Made by a program: the position numbers and the translations under genes. DNA of 64,000 bases from Tulasnella sp. 424 (lineage: Eukaryota > Basidiomycota > Agaricomycetes > Cantharellales > Tulasnellaceae). Location: assembly GCA_019633425.1 (NCBI GenBank), contig WSUB01000015.1, positions 248,001 through 312,000 on the forward strand, in the 5' to 3' direction. The notes below the pieces were generated by a model. The model saw only the letters and a program-made list of their open reading frames with translations, was not told the origin of the DNA and searched no databases. Below, one piece after another: positions 1 to 10,827 of this stretch. The first letter of the stretch is position 1. Each line of letters begins with the position of its first letter.

Positions 1-445
1 TACTTCGAGTGGTTGTTCGGACACGAAGAGGCTGAATAGGGGCAAGCTACCAAAAGTCAGGTTGAAGCAAAATAGGATCTAAGAATATAATAGACGGCAT
101 GAAAGCTTTTAGGAGAAGGCGGGAACCACAATCAGTATCGACATAACATACTCACCATCTTGACACCGTTTTCCTGTTTACACGGAGCAGCGAGCGATCC
201 TCCCGAACAGCCGAACAGCGGAAGACGAGATGTTGCAAAGGATTGCCCGTGCACCCTTCGAAGAAGAAACAGGTACCCAATCATCGGGGGCGGCTTCAGA
301 AAACTGGGCTTCGGGCGACCGCCACAGCAGGGAAGCATCTAATGGGTAACGTAGGGCAACGTAATACAGTCACAAAGTTGCAAATTTAGGACAGGCTGTG
401 ATTAAAGACCGCTAAAAATGGTTTCTGCGGAGTGAGACACTCGGT
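1..445. other. Intergenic, nothing recognised
   Basis: No reading frame here resembles a protein I know and the short frames overlap each other on both strands. It lies downstream of the minus-strand F-box-like gene and presumably holds its 3' untranslated region. The window edge cuts off whatever lies further left. Confidence 0.5.
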
Positions 446-2273
446 TCAGTACATGAAAATATGGGCTGTTTGGTATCTCTCTCCGCCTGGTGGATCCAAG
501 ATGACCAGTAGTCGCCCGTATTCATCGTCAAAATCAATACGGTGAACGAGGTTAAGATCAATCGGGACACTGAACTGAGTGCCTGAATCATCCTCGTTGG
601 TGGTGGAATCCCATGGTGTTTGCATCGTAATCGTTTCAAGTCGTGGCTCGGCCTCGGGATGATCAGGTCGGACAGGTCTATTGACCCACAACAATCTCCT
701 CCCGTACGTGCTCGGAACGAGCATGGTAGCCCCGTCGATCCTCGCCAGCATACACTGGTTTCGGAGACGCTTGATTCGTCTCGACTCTCGCGGCATTGGC
801 TCTCCGAATTTGAGCGATCGAATCACTCGCGCCGGAGAGATCCAATGTATTCCAACCAATGAGCGCCATTCCAGCTCGGGATCAGCTTGCTGGTTTGTTC
901 GTGTTGCTTCAAATATGACAGGAACAAGGTGGTCCGTCTGCCAATGCGGTGTATCCCAAGGGTGGACAGTAAACCAGTGCAGTCCTTCCATCAACGGATC
1001 CAGGGAAGAGCCATAGGTACGTAGGCGAGTTACATCCGGTGGGTGTTGGATGTAAAGACTCCCACTGGGGGGCAGCCTCCCCCGCAAGTCGAAGTACGCA
1101 GCGAATAGAACCTCGTCCGCGATCTCGGAGAACAAGAGGAGGTCATTTCCGGAGACGACGATATCCCATTGCTGAAAGAGTCCCTGGTTAATTCTCGCCT
1201 ATGCCAGAGAACAGTTCGAGTGGAATCTCACCCTGTTGGCCCCTAGGCCTGTGGTAAGGGTTAAATGGACACGCCGGGCGATATCCACTATGACCAGAAG
1301 CACCCCTTTGCCCTCTGAGGATTGCACCACGGCGATGGCAAGTCCGTCTAAAATAGGGCGAAAAGAGTTCAGCCTTGGAACCGTCAAGTAAACAGCGTAT
1401 AAACCCAACCTTGTACAATTACGCCTGGGGTTGGAAACGCCCGTACACCACCGGTCTGGTAGTCTTGACTGAAGTTGGCTAAGAGTTGCCCATTTTCCTG
1501 TCGTATACATTGAATTATAAAGCTGTGGAAAGATGAGCTTGCACTTTGCCCAAGAAGTCAATAGCTGCAGCGGGTGTCTATTAAAGATACTTACGTTTCC
1601 GGATCGTAGCACACAGCTGCGACAAGGATCAACATATTTCTGGGATCACCGCTTGTTTGATACCCAATAGCTATGATATGATTGCTAATGCGGTGGGTTG
1701 CCAGTTGAATTCCTGTTTGTATAGGGTTATCAGGGTTTCCAGATTGGGTCGGGGATGGGCATAAATCCCAGACCCGAACGGTGCCATCGTCATGGGTCGT
1801 CATTGCAAGTTCTCCGCCTTGAATGAAGGCAAAATTTTCCAGATGACTATCGTTCAAGGGGAATTCGAGAGTGCAGTGCTTCAAGTATTTAGGACCGGGT
1901 GATCGGAGTTTGATGTCGAGGTCGTGACATCGGAGACAGCTTCGCATAAGTTGTTCAATTGACAGCGACTTCAGCGATGAGTGAAATGAAGGAAGGGGTG
2001 GTGTTAGACCTTGCCGGACAAGCATGCGTGCCGCTGATAGCCAATACCCATATTCTCCAGCGAACCGAAAGAGCCGTCTACATGTCTGCGTGATTGAAGT
2101 GTTGGTGGGTGAACGAGGTTCGCTGGATGGAAAGATTCCACGCAGCTCACATGTCTCAGGGCAAGTCTTGAAATGACGTCAAGCTCTCCAGTTTCAGCTA
2201 TTCCAAGGATCAATTCGTATGGTAAATCGATGAGAGGTAGGGATCTGGTGGCTACGGCTTGTGAGAAGGCCAT
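446..2273 (-). CDS. F-box-like protein, family A copy 1
   Basis: Five exons are inferred: 2273-2151, 2085-1595, 1522-1410, 1347-1232 and 1171-446, giving 522 residues. The N-terminus (LPLIDLPYELILGIAE) is an F-box-like helix pair, expected to bind Skp1 in an SCF ubiquitin ligase. The middle has a beta-propeller-like stretch (GGELAMTTHDDGTVRVWDL) and the C-terminus ends in a conserved block around DDEYGRLLVILD. The same order of blocks occurs in the gene at 27488-29342 and in the broken copy at 29642-31186, which supports the splice model. The start at 2273 is chosen because the F-box-like block follows at once; an in-frame ATG at 2501 would run into the promoter of the divergent carrier gene. 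The substrate is unknown. The assignment to F-box proteins rests on weak sequence likeness, whereas the kinship to the two other copies is clear. Confidence 0.75.
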
Positions 2274-2529
2274 GGCGGTTAACGGTTTGTCGGAGTCGGG
2301 CTGAACAGAGTTGAGATCTCCTAAGCTAGCTGGGTCTTTACGCCCTGCGAATTTGAGGTCCTCGTTTGGGTGGGGAGAGTCGTAGGAACGACGTTGCGAC
2401 TTGGGGAGATGACCCGCGGAGGGTACGGGTGAACGTGGGTGGAGACGCCGTCTCCTCCGAACAGCGTGACTTTCGACGGGACCCTGCAATCGTCGTTCCA
2501 TTTCAGACCACGACTGCTCCCCAAGCGCA

Positions 2530-4165
2530 ATGGCCGGGTCGTCCGGATCTCTACGAGAAACTTATGCGGCACCAGCCGACTCCTGGGCATTTATCCCAGC
2601 ATCATCTTCATCTTCAAACTCGTCTACCGGCAACCCGACTACGTCCGGCACGACATGGACGCGGCCGGCCTCTTCTCGGCCGCATGTGTTCGACTTGACA
2701 CCAACTCCCTTCGATGACTTTGGCTCCGTAATGTTGGACGATGTTGGAGGAAGGGATTGGGGCAAGCTGATTAGCGACGCGCTTGCAGCAGGTGTACTGT
2801 CGTATGCTAGTACGGCAGTGGTTATGCCTTTCGAAGTAGCCAAAGTACTGTTGCAAGTGCAGTGGATTCCAAAGGAGGAGGTAGCGGACGCTTTGGACCC
2901 CCCAGAGGAACTTCCAGGGACTACAGAAGAACCGGTAGACGAGGACACGGTAAGCATGGGCTGGGGAGCGGGAGATAATGTCGTGGGTGCTAATGTCTGG
3001 TTTTTGTCTAAGATGAGCGATACATCATCGTCGTCGTATTTCAGAGACCCCAGTACTCTCGAACCTCCTATCAAATTCGAACCCAGCTCTCGAACACATG
3101 TAACGGATGAAGAGGGCTACCCCATTCATCGCGGTCTGGATTCCGAAACTCGTCCGTCGTACATCATACCTGCCGGTCCCTCCGATGGCGTATGGGGTAT
3201 GATTCGTCGGATTGCAGGCTGGAAAACAGAGGGATATCTCAGTCTCTGGAAGGGTTCGTATACGTTATCCTCTTTCGTTACCTTGACTAATAGCGGTTGG
3301 TGTAGGTCAATTGACTGCCACATTTTTGGACGTCATGGTATCTGCTCTTCAGCCCGCAACCCTCTCGTTCCTCTACTCCTTCCAGACACTCCCGGACCCC
3401 ATTCCCCCACCATACTCACTAGGGACCCTCATTCTCCCAGTTCTTTCGCACACCATTGCAGCCCATCTTCTATCGCCTTTAGACCTCCTCCGCACAAGGC
3501 TGATATGCCAGCCTGCCAACGCTCCTTCGATTTCCTTACCCATCTCGCTCTTCCCGTTCACTCCTCTTCGACATCTCATCGCTCGCGAAGGCGGATTGTA
3601 CGCTACCTACACCCATCCCCAACTTCTCATCCCATCTCTCCTTGACAACACCATTCGGCCACTCCTCAGCCTCTCAGCCCCCATCGTTATCAACCATTAT
3701 ACGGGGCTGGATCCTGAAGCAAACCCTATTTTGTTTGGGGTAGCCGAACTCGCGTGGTCGATCACGTCTCTGATCATTACGCTGCCTATTGAGACTATTC
3801 GTCGCCGACTCCAGCTGCAAAGCCGGGCTGTCGGCATGGCGGGAGCTCAAGCTGATAGTTGGAGAACGGCGGCCTGCGTCGAAACTCGCCCAATCCCTTA
3901 CGTCGGCGTAGTCGATTGCTTCTACCGTATCCTCACTGAGGAACGGTCCCTGCCAACCAGGAGAAAGAAAAGAAGACGCTCATCTGTCAGCAAGCCCAAA
4001 GACCTCAAGCCCACACCACCAAGGAGTTGGAGTTTACTGCAGGATACAGGTATTGGCCAGTTGTACCGTGGATTCAGCATTGGCGTCTCGGCCAACGTGT
4101 TAGTGTTTATTCTTGGTGCTGTGGCAGGAGAACGGACGGCGAGAGAAGGATGGACGGAGTTGTAA
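2530..4165 (+). CDS. ugo1: Ugo1/SLC25A46-type mitochondrial carrier
   Basis: Two exons (2530-3253, 3306-4165; 52-nt intron) encode 527 residues. Three carrier signatures of the form P-x-(D/E)-x-x-(K/R) are visible: PFEVAK near residue 100, PLDLLRTR near 297 and PIETIRRR near 400. The spacing is irregular, with a long acidic, Ser-rich insert after the first signature and a Lys/Arg-rich insert before the last helix. The phrases LWKGQLTATFLD, across the splice, and LYRGFSIG near the end are typical of the Ugo1 branch. Ugo1 is an outer-membrane member of the carrier family that works with Fzo1 and Mgm1 in mitochondrial fusion, not metabolite exchange. The gene is divergent from the F-box-like gene, 256 bp apart. 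An ordinary inner-membrane carrier is the alternative, but the inserts argue against it. Confidence 0.85.
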
Positions 4166-4576
4166 TAATCTGTCGGGTAGCTTTTAGGGTTCCATTATCG
4201 ATCATAAGTTTTCATTTGCTTTGATGGTGTGTGTGAGGGGATATGTTCCTGGAGACGGCATGTCGACATCGACGATGAGGCCGCGTTGAACGGTGTGAAA
4301 ACGAGTCAAGCCTCGAGGTAGGCAATCACGACCCACCCAACAACCTTCTGCATTTTCGACGACTTTGACGGCTTTGGCTGCAGGGTGAGCACCTTCAACT
4401 ACCGCGTAGACCCGAAGGATTCGACGGACTAAGACCTATCGACTTGTACCCCAGTTTGGAATCACTGCGGTTTAGATTCTAACTAGGGAGACCCATTGAC
4501 CCACCCCATCCACACTCAACCACCGCTTCCAACGGCAGACAACATCAACGACGTTGACCAATTTCTTGCTGGACCT
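4166..4576. other. Spacer between carrier and CK2 alpha genes
   Basis: No coding region is recognised. It should contain the carrier 3' end and the promoter and leader of the CK2 alpha gene. I see no clear TATA element. Confidence 0.45.
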
Positions 4577-6233
4577 ATGTCGAAGAGTATAGCTCGGGTT
4601 TATCCTTATGTTAATGAGAAGCTAGGACAGAGCTGGTAAGTTGCTGGCATGTGGCCGTCGGGGCCAGTGACGTCGAACATGAGGACTGACCTTCGAGCCG
4701 ATTCTGCGTAACCTAGGTGGGACTATGGTTCGTTATCTTTCCAAGTTTGGGGTGCCAGTCTGGATACTCAGGCCGACGGCGCCCTCGTAAATCATAGATA
4801 ACCTTCAGGTACAATGGGGAACCCAAGACAACTACGAGGTTGTGCGGAAAGTAGGCCGAGGAAAGTACTCAGAGGTGCGGAGCGTATAAGAGGGATACCT
4901 GTTGAGGGGCAGGGCGTCACTCACAGCGTGTGGTTTTGGTTCTCGCTTAGGTCTTTGAAGGCATCAACGTCGCCAATAACCAGCCGTGTATCATCAAAGT
5001 GCTGAAACCCGTGAAGAAGAAGAAGATAAAGCGTGAAATCAAGATCTTGCAAAACCTCGCAGGAGGTCCCAATATCATCGCTTTGCTCGACGTCGTTCGG
5101 GACCCCAGTTCCAAGATACCTAGTTTGGTGACGGAATATGTGCACAACGTCGATTTCAAGGTCTTGTACCCCAAGTTCACCGACTTTGACGTACGCTACT
5201 ATATCTATGAGTTATTGAAAGTGAGTAATACCATTACCCCAAGTGGAATCGGGTTGAGTCCTGAGAGTTGGGCGCATGTTGCCGTAACCCTGGACCTCAT
5301 TTACCGTTTGCTAACGTACCCTCTCGTCAGGCATTGGATTTCTGCCACTCAAAGGGAATCATGCATCGTGATGTCAAACCCCACAATGTCATGATCGACC
5401 CTGAAAGGCGTACGGTGCGATCGTCTTAATTTTCTTCGCGGCTACACATCGAAATTGACCGGTCACTTATCCATGCTGATTAGCTGCGACTGATCGACTG
5501 GGGTCTTGCAGAGTTCTACCATCCCAAAACGGAATACAACGTTCGAGTGGCCAGTCGGTACTTCAAGGGGCCAGAACTCCTCGTCGATTTCCAAGAGTAC
5601 GACTATTCACTTGACATGTGGAGCCTAGGCTGCATGTTCGCTAGTATGGTGCGTCTCCGAAAGGAATGAATTCGGGTGCACCGTCGGGAACTGAATTAAT
5701 CACGCTTCCCATTTTGTCTGCCGACTATTTGGCAGATCTTCCGCAAAGAACCCTTCTTCCATGGTCACGACAACTATGACCAGCTGGTTAAAATTACCAA
5801 GGTTCTCGGCACCGACGAGCTTTACGCTTATCTCGAGAAGTACGACATCGAATTGGATGCGCAGTACGATGATATACTTGGAAGGTGAGTAACTTTTCCG
5901 TCTGCTCCACAGACGCTGGAATGCGACTAAACCGGCCTATGCGTACCGCTTCGGCACAGATACGCTCGCAAACCCTGGACTCGGTTCATCACATCGGAAA
6001 ATCAGCGGTACATCTCAAATGAGGCGATCGACTTTTTGGACAAGCTCTTGAAGTATGATCATCAGGAGCGATTGACCGCAAAGGAAGCGCAAGACCATCC
6101 TTACTTTGGTTCGTAAAGTTGTTTGGGTTCATGGTCCGCGCGCGCCACTCGCTAGTCTAATCCTAACGATAATTTGAAAATAGACCCGGTCAAGCGCGCC
6201 GCAGTTTCGGATTCCGAAGAAAGCGACGCCTAA
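4577..6233 (+). CDS. cka1: Casein kinase 2 catalytic subunit alpha
   Basis: Nine exons are inferred: 4577-4635, 4717-4727, 4798-4874, 4951-5220, 5331-5414, 5484-5648, 5736-5884, 5960-6108 and 6184-6233, for 337 residues. The protein is unmistakable: glycine loop [11 protein letters not shown], the basic cluster [15 protein letters not shown] peculiar to CK2 alpha, catalytic [11 protein letters not shown] in place of DFG, and GPELLVD. CK2 is a constitutively active acidophilic Ser/Thr kinase forming a tetramer with regulatory beta subunits, in nucleus and cytoplasm. The second exon is only 11 nt; it and the flanking splices restore the block [13 protein letters not shown] expected in fungal CK2 alpha. 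The protein ends in a short acidic Ser tail (SDSEESDA). Length fits the family. Confidence 0.96.
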
Positions 6234-8006
6234 TCCCTTTAACACAACCCAGATATTCCACACGAGCTTGTAGACCATTTGGCTGGCTGTAATCCTATTC
6301 TTCTTTTTTTCTTTCCTTCTCCCTTCCCCTCTCACTCCCACAGTCCCTAGCTAACCGGCGCGTCGCACTTGCCACCTTACCTTCCTCGTTCCCAAGATAT
6401 TCGGGGAGTATATTCAATCCTTAATTCACCGGCCTTTTTGATGACTTCATTCCTGGCGTCTTGTGTGCGAGGGCATAGGAGTGGGATCCTTTTGAAGCCA
6501 GCCTGTGAACTGATGCGTTCATCTCCGATGTCGGTGGAGACTCTGGAGGGGACTCGTTCTGATGGAATATTATGTCAAATTTCTCTGTCTTTGTGGGTGA
6601 CGTGACTCTAAATTCACATGGGCATGGCCAACAGATTAGCAAGTGAGATACCGTGTGCTGGTTGTGGCCTAGTCCACTAGGAAACACCCCCGATTCTGAG
6701 GAATTCGTTAGGGTCAGCGCACCTAGCAATTGCCTTTACACTCAAGCTAGTCTTGATGCAGTATGGAGCAGGTTTAAAATGGCTTGCTTCTACGCGAGAT
6801 CTAACGATGTTCATCGCGGCCTTTGAAAGGGCTCTCGACTCCGGTAGTGTGGGATTGACGGGGTGGCGGCATCATAGCGCCCCGCGTCTATTCCTGAAGC
6901 GTACACAAATAACGGGCGGAGCAAGCGGTGATCGAGAGACACAACCATCGCAAAGATTTACATACATGTTACGAGTTGTCTCCGGGCTCGCTGTAATGCC
7001 GCGTCAAATTTGGTTGGGGAGGAAACCAAATCGCGTGATCTCACTATCACCGCCGCCGAACTCCCGACGGCGGGCGGCGGGCGGCGTGACTCGATGAAAA
7101 ACCAAAGGCGGGGGTGAAGTTCGAGCGAGAGAGAGAGATGAAAAGATACGATTGTGGCAGGCCTAGGAAGAATTTCAGCAGAAGACTCTGCAGTATGCTC
7201 TTTTACGTTTGGATAAGTCCGGAGAAAAGGAACTTTTATTGTTTACCTTGGTTTGCGATGGGTTTTCTGTATGTGCCTAGAATCAACCAGAGCCGTCGTC
7301 TCACGCGGATCCGGACCGCACCTCTTCACTTACTACGTACAAACCCACCTTTTTTTCATTACAAGAGAGGGCAGCGTGTTCCAGAACCCAACAGCCCCCC
7401 GAGGAAATTTCGAAGCAGAGTCCGCCGAGGCTCATGGGAGGGGACCAGAGAAGTACGTGAGCGGCTAGCTAAGGAGCCTTCACGTCATTGGAGGGGGAGC
7501 GAGTAGTGTGAATTCCAGCCTCAGAGGGAAGAAGTACGACTCGGATGGCATCCTTCTTCAACTGAGAGCACACGTCTTCGGGGAGGCTTTTCCCTGATAA
7601 ATGGACTCGGGAGAGAGGCAAGTCCATGTACATCCCTGCACGCAATACACAGAAGCGCAGTCCCAGAGTCCGATACACGCCCTCACCTGCAGCCGGTTCA
7701 CTTGTGTGGTATTGTGATGGGCAGAATACGATATCTGTACACTTGTAAGATAGTCGCATATCATGCATGAGTGATTGTCCTCCCAACGTCATGAGTTGGC
7801 CAATTCCGGAGATCCGGTGAAGGGCAAAGAGAAGGAAGGTTCGCGCACTTTCACGGGCCAGATGGAACGGACATAACCACGGATATAACGACCGACCAGT
7901 TAGACTCGTCATTTTTCGAATTGTGCCTGCACTCTGCACCTACCGTCGTTTTCAATCGCTCACTAAGACCTCTCATAGACAGCAAATTATCTTTATTTCT
8001 CGGGAA
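6234..8006. other. 1.8-kb spacer, no supported gene
   Basis: Several short frames exist on both strands, the longest at 7469-7939 (minus, 156 residues), but none resembles a known family or can be extended through plausible splices. A GC-rich CGGCGGGCGGCG run lies near 7065-7085 and a GA-repeat near 7124-7140. The right end must carry the promoter of the mitochondrial DnaJ gene. An unrecognised gene or non-coding RNA cannot be ruled out. Confidence 0.4.
7835..7842 (+). promoter_or_regulatory. Possible minimal heat-shock element
   Basis: GAAGGTTC is an inverted pair of heat-shock-factor units (GAAnnTTC), about 165 bp upstream of the mitochondrial DnaJ start. Functional elements normally have three or more units and only two are present, so this is weak. 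Chaperone genes are frequent Hsf1 targets, which is the only reason for noting it. Confidence 0.2.
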
Positions 8007-10303
8007 ATGCCACCACGGCTACCTACCTCTCTACTATCTGCATACTCTACGGCATCTTCTTCTCGGCTAATACACTCAACTCAATCCCAATGTCTCCGCG
8101 CTCGGAAGGAGCTTTCCAATAACGCGACAAGATCGCTATGCACGAGCGTCAACAGCAGCGTTCGGCAACCTTCGAGAGCAAGTCGACCTGCACGGACGGT
8201 AGCAGCTTCTCAGCAGGTTGGTTGATTTTGGTTTCTATCTTTGGGCGTGTCTGTCCTCGGACATGCAGGCAGTCTGACATCTTTTGGTCTGAAATGCAAT
8301 CGGGAAAATGACAACAGCGCCACTTCCACGCCTCAAGCTCGACTGCTGCCTCTGCCAAGGATCCATATCAAGTCCTTGGAGTTGCCAAAGATGCTTCCGC
8401 TTCCGATATTAAGAAAGCTTACTTTGGGGTGAGTTTTAGGCGAGCTGATCCACACCTTTCCGTCCCACTATCTCACACCGCGGCCTTGGCCCTTCTTCCC
8501 TCGTTAGTTGGCGAAGAAGTTTCATCCAGACACCAACAAGGACACATCAGCGAAAGACAAGTTTATCGATATTCAAGCTGCCTATGACGTATGTCTTCAG
8601 CGTTTCTGACGCACTTTGATTGACCGACATTAAACTTTCTTTTTGTTTTTCCCGTTCGATCTCTCCCCCCTTCACCCTTCTTTTCGCAGATCTTGAGCGA
8701 CCCACAAAAGCGGTCGGCGTACGATCGTTATGGTGCTGCGTCGACACAGGAAGGCTTCGATCCAGATGCGTTTGGAGGCCGAGGTCCCTTTGGTGCAGGA
8801 GGCTTCGGTGGCTTCCAAGACTTCGGAGGGCCCTTTGGAGCTGCTGGTGGTCGATCTCAAGCGGACATCTTCGAAGCTCTATTCGGCTCTGCGTTTGGTG
8901 GTGGAACGAGGACAGGTCGAAGTCCGTTTGGAGGGGGCCCAGAGATGGACAGTCGAGGGGCCGACATCGAGATGAGCACGACAGTGTCTTTCTTAGAGGC
9001 AGCCAAGGGGGCAACGCGAACAGTCACTATCATGCCTATCGTTGACTGCAAGACTTGCAGCGGGAGTGGGTTGAAAGCCGGGGCGAAGCGTTCTGTGTGC
9101 AAGACGTGCAACGGAACGGGGACCAGGACGTTCATGGTGCAAAGTGGGTTCCAGATGGCCACGACTTGCAGCACTTGTCGAGGATCTGGGACCACGATCC
9201 CAAAGCACGGAGAGTGCGGTGATTGCTCAGGGTTAGGCAAGGTTAAGACGAAGAAAACGGTGGACGTGACCGTTCCAGCAGGTATGTCTCATTCTCGTGA
9301 CTACCCACCCCTCCAAACTCTACGCCAGCCTCGTTTTCAAAAGGCCTAACTAATATCTGGAACATTTCTATTGATTTACGCCTGCAGGTGTGGAAGAAGG
9401 CATGGTGATAAGAGTGCCTGGCGGTGGTGACAGGCCTGTATCTGGCAAGGGGTCTCCCGGAGATCTCCTCGTTCGAGTCAGCGTGACGCCTTCAAAGGTG
9501 TTCCGCCGGCAGGGTACCAACTTGTTCCATGACGTCAAGATATCATTCCATCAAGCGATTCTGGGTGGGCGAGTTCGAGTGCCAACCCTTGAAGGGGACG
9601 TCGAAGTCCGGATCCCTGGTGGAACTCAGCAGGGCGAAGAATGCGTGCTCAAAGGCCGAGGAATAACACCTGTATACGGAGGGGAGAGGGGAGATCTATA
9701 TGTCTCGTTTAATGTCACTATTCCAAGGCACGTGGGGAACGAGCGGCGGAAGCATTTCGCTGGTGATCGTGTTGGCTGAAGATTAGCGTTTGTGTTTTTT
9801 TTCTTTCTGCCCTTAGATCCCTGACGAAGCGACAGCGGCAGATTCTTCAGCAATATGCTGACGATGTCGAGGGTCGCGCACCAAAGGAAGGCAACTCGAG
9901 CGCTCCGTCAGCACCAGGAGCGACGACGCCTCCTCCTCCGCCGGCCGAAGAACCCAAGCCCCGTGCTGATGAGAGGGAAGAGGACAATTCTGATCGAAAT
10001 GGTACGGCACGTCCTTTGATTATTTGAAAACCTTGTATCATCAGAGGCCTGACGCGCGGGCCTTCCACTTCGTCAAAGGCGGAGGTTGGCTGGGCTGGGC
10101 TTCTCATAAGCTGAAGCGACTCTTTTGAGTTGAGTTTCAGAGGGTGATTGATGAGCTCGTTCTTACTGACGATGTATGAATTTTTTTTTCCTACGCCTTG
10201 CCTTGTTTGACGATCTCGATGCCCTTTATGCGCTCTGTGTAATTCTGCGACAGGTGAAGCACCGTCTGAAGAACCAAAGCGGCGGATGGCAGGCGGGGGG
10301 TGA
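8007..10303 (+). CDS. mdj1: Mitochondrial type I DnaJ chaperone
   Basis: Exons 8007-8216, 8318-8428, 8508-8588, 8690-9281, 9388-9727, 9817-10001 and 10254-10303 give 522 residues. The N-terminus is Ser/Arg-rich, like a mitochondrial presequence. A J domain follows (DPYQVLGV, with HPD at about residues 113-115), then a Gly/Phe region, four CxxCxGxG zinc motifs (about 254-330: CKTCSGSG, CKTCNGTG, CSTCRGSG, CGDCSGLG) and two client-binding beta domains. The protein should stimulate matrix Hsp70 (Ssc1) in folding of imported and heat-damaged proteins. The exon ending at 9727 is followed by GC, not GT; only that splice keeps the IPRSLTKRQR reading. The last intron is long (252 nt); without it the protein would end about nine codons after 10001. 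Confidence 0.93.
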
Positions 10304-10827
10304 TGGAAGGGGTGGCAGGGAGTGCCGGCTGGAGAGGTGTGCTAAATCCGATAGCTGGCCCGATAGATCTTTGTCTAAAGCAGAGAATGGAATATGAGGC
10401 TGACCTTTGTCGGTGTGTGGGATAAAGGGAGATGTACCACGACAGATGCAAGCATGGCATGACTGTCCCTTTGGTTTTTCAAGGGTTGAGTCCCCGGAGT
10501 CTGGCTTTGTTTTCCGGTGTACAGCGTATCCTGAGATTTCGACTGAGCTCCGAGTGTACGTTCCCAATAATCCCAAATGAGCGACACAAACAATTCGCGG
10601 CTTCTTCTCCTCTGTGCCTTCGCCCCTCCCTTGCATCCATTCCCCCGGGGCTGACCCCATCCCACCATCCACCGACAGTCCGCGTAACATACCCATTCTC
10701 TCTCGTCTCGCTCGCTCGCTCTCTCTCTCCTTCAGCCCTCGCTCTCTACCATTTATAGCGGCAGAATGCGAGATTCCCTTGCTCAGATTCCCCCTCACCC
10801 GTGTATCCTCTTCCTTCCCATCTCACC
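10304..10827. other. Promoter region of the MFS transporter gene
   Basis: No gene is recognised. The right half is rich in pyrimidine on the plus strand, as is common just upstream of fungal genes. Confidence 0.5.
10690..10750 (+). promoter_or_regulatory. Pyrimidine-rich promoter tract
   Basis: A nearly continuous C/T stretch with CTCGCTCGCTCGC and CTCTCTCTCT repeats lies 80-140 bp before the predicted start of the MFS gene. Such tracts are frequent near fungal transcription start sites. Its role here is inferred from position only. Confidence 0.35.

Noticed and set aside
2273..2501. Longer N-terminus for the first F-box-like protein, from ATG 2501
   Set aside because: The added residues are basic and low in complexity, have no counterpart in the sister gene, and would overlap the divergent carrier promoter.
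7469..7939. 156-residue minus-strand frame upstream of mdj1
   Set aside because: No recognisable family, no convincing splice extension, and it covers the mdj1 promoter. It could still be real, but I cannot support it.
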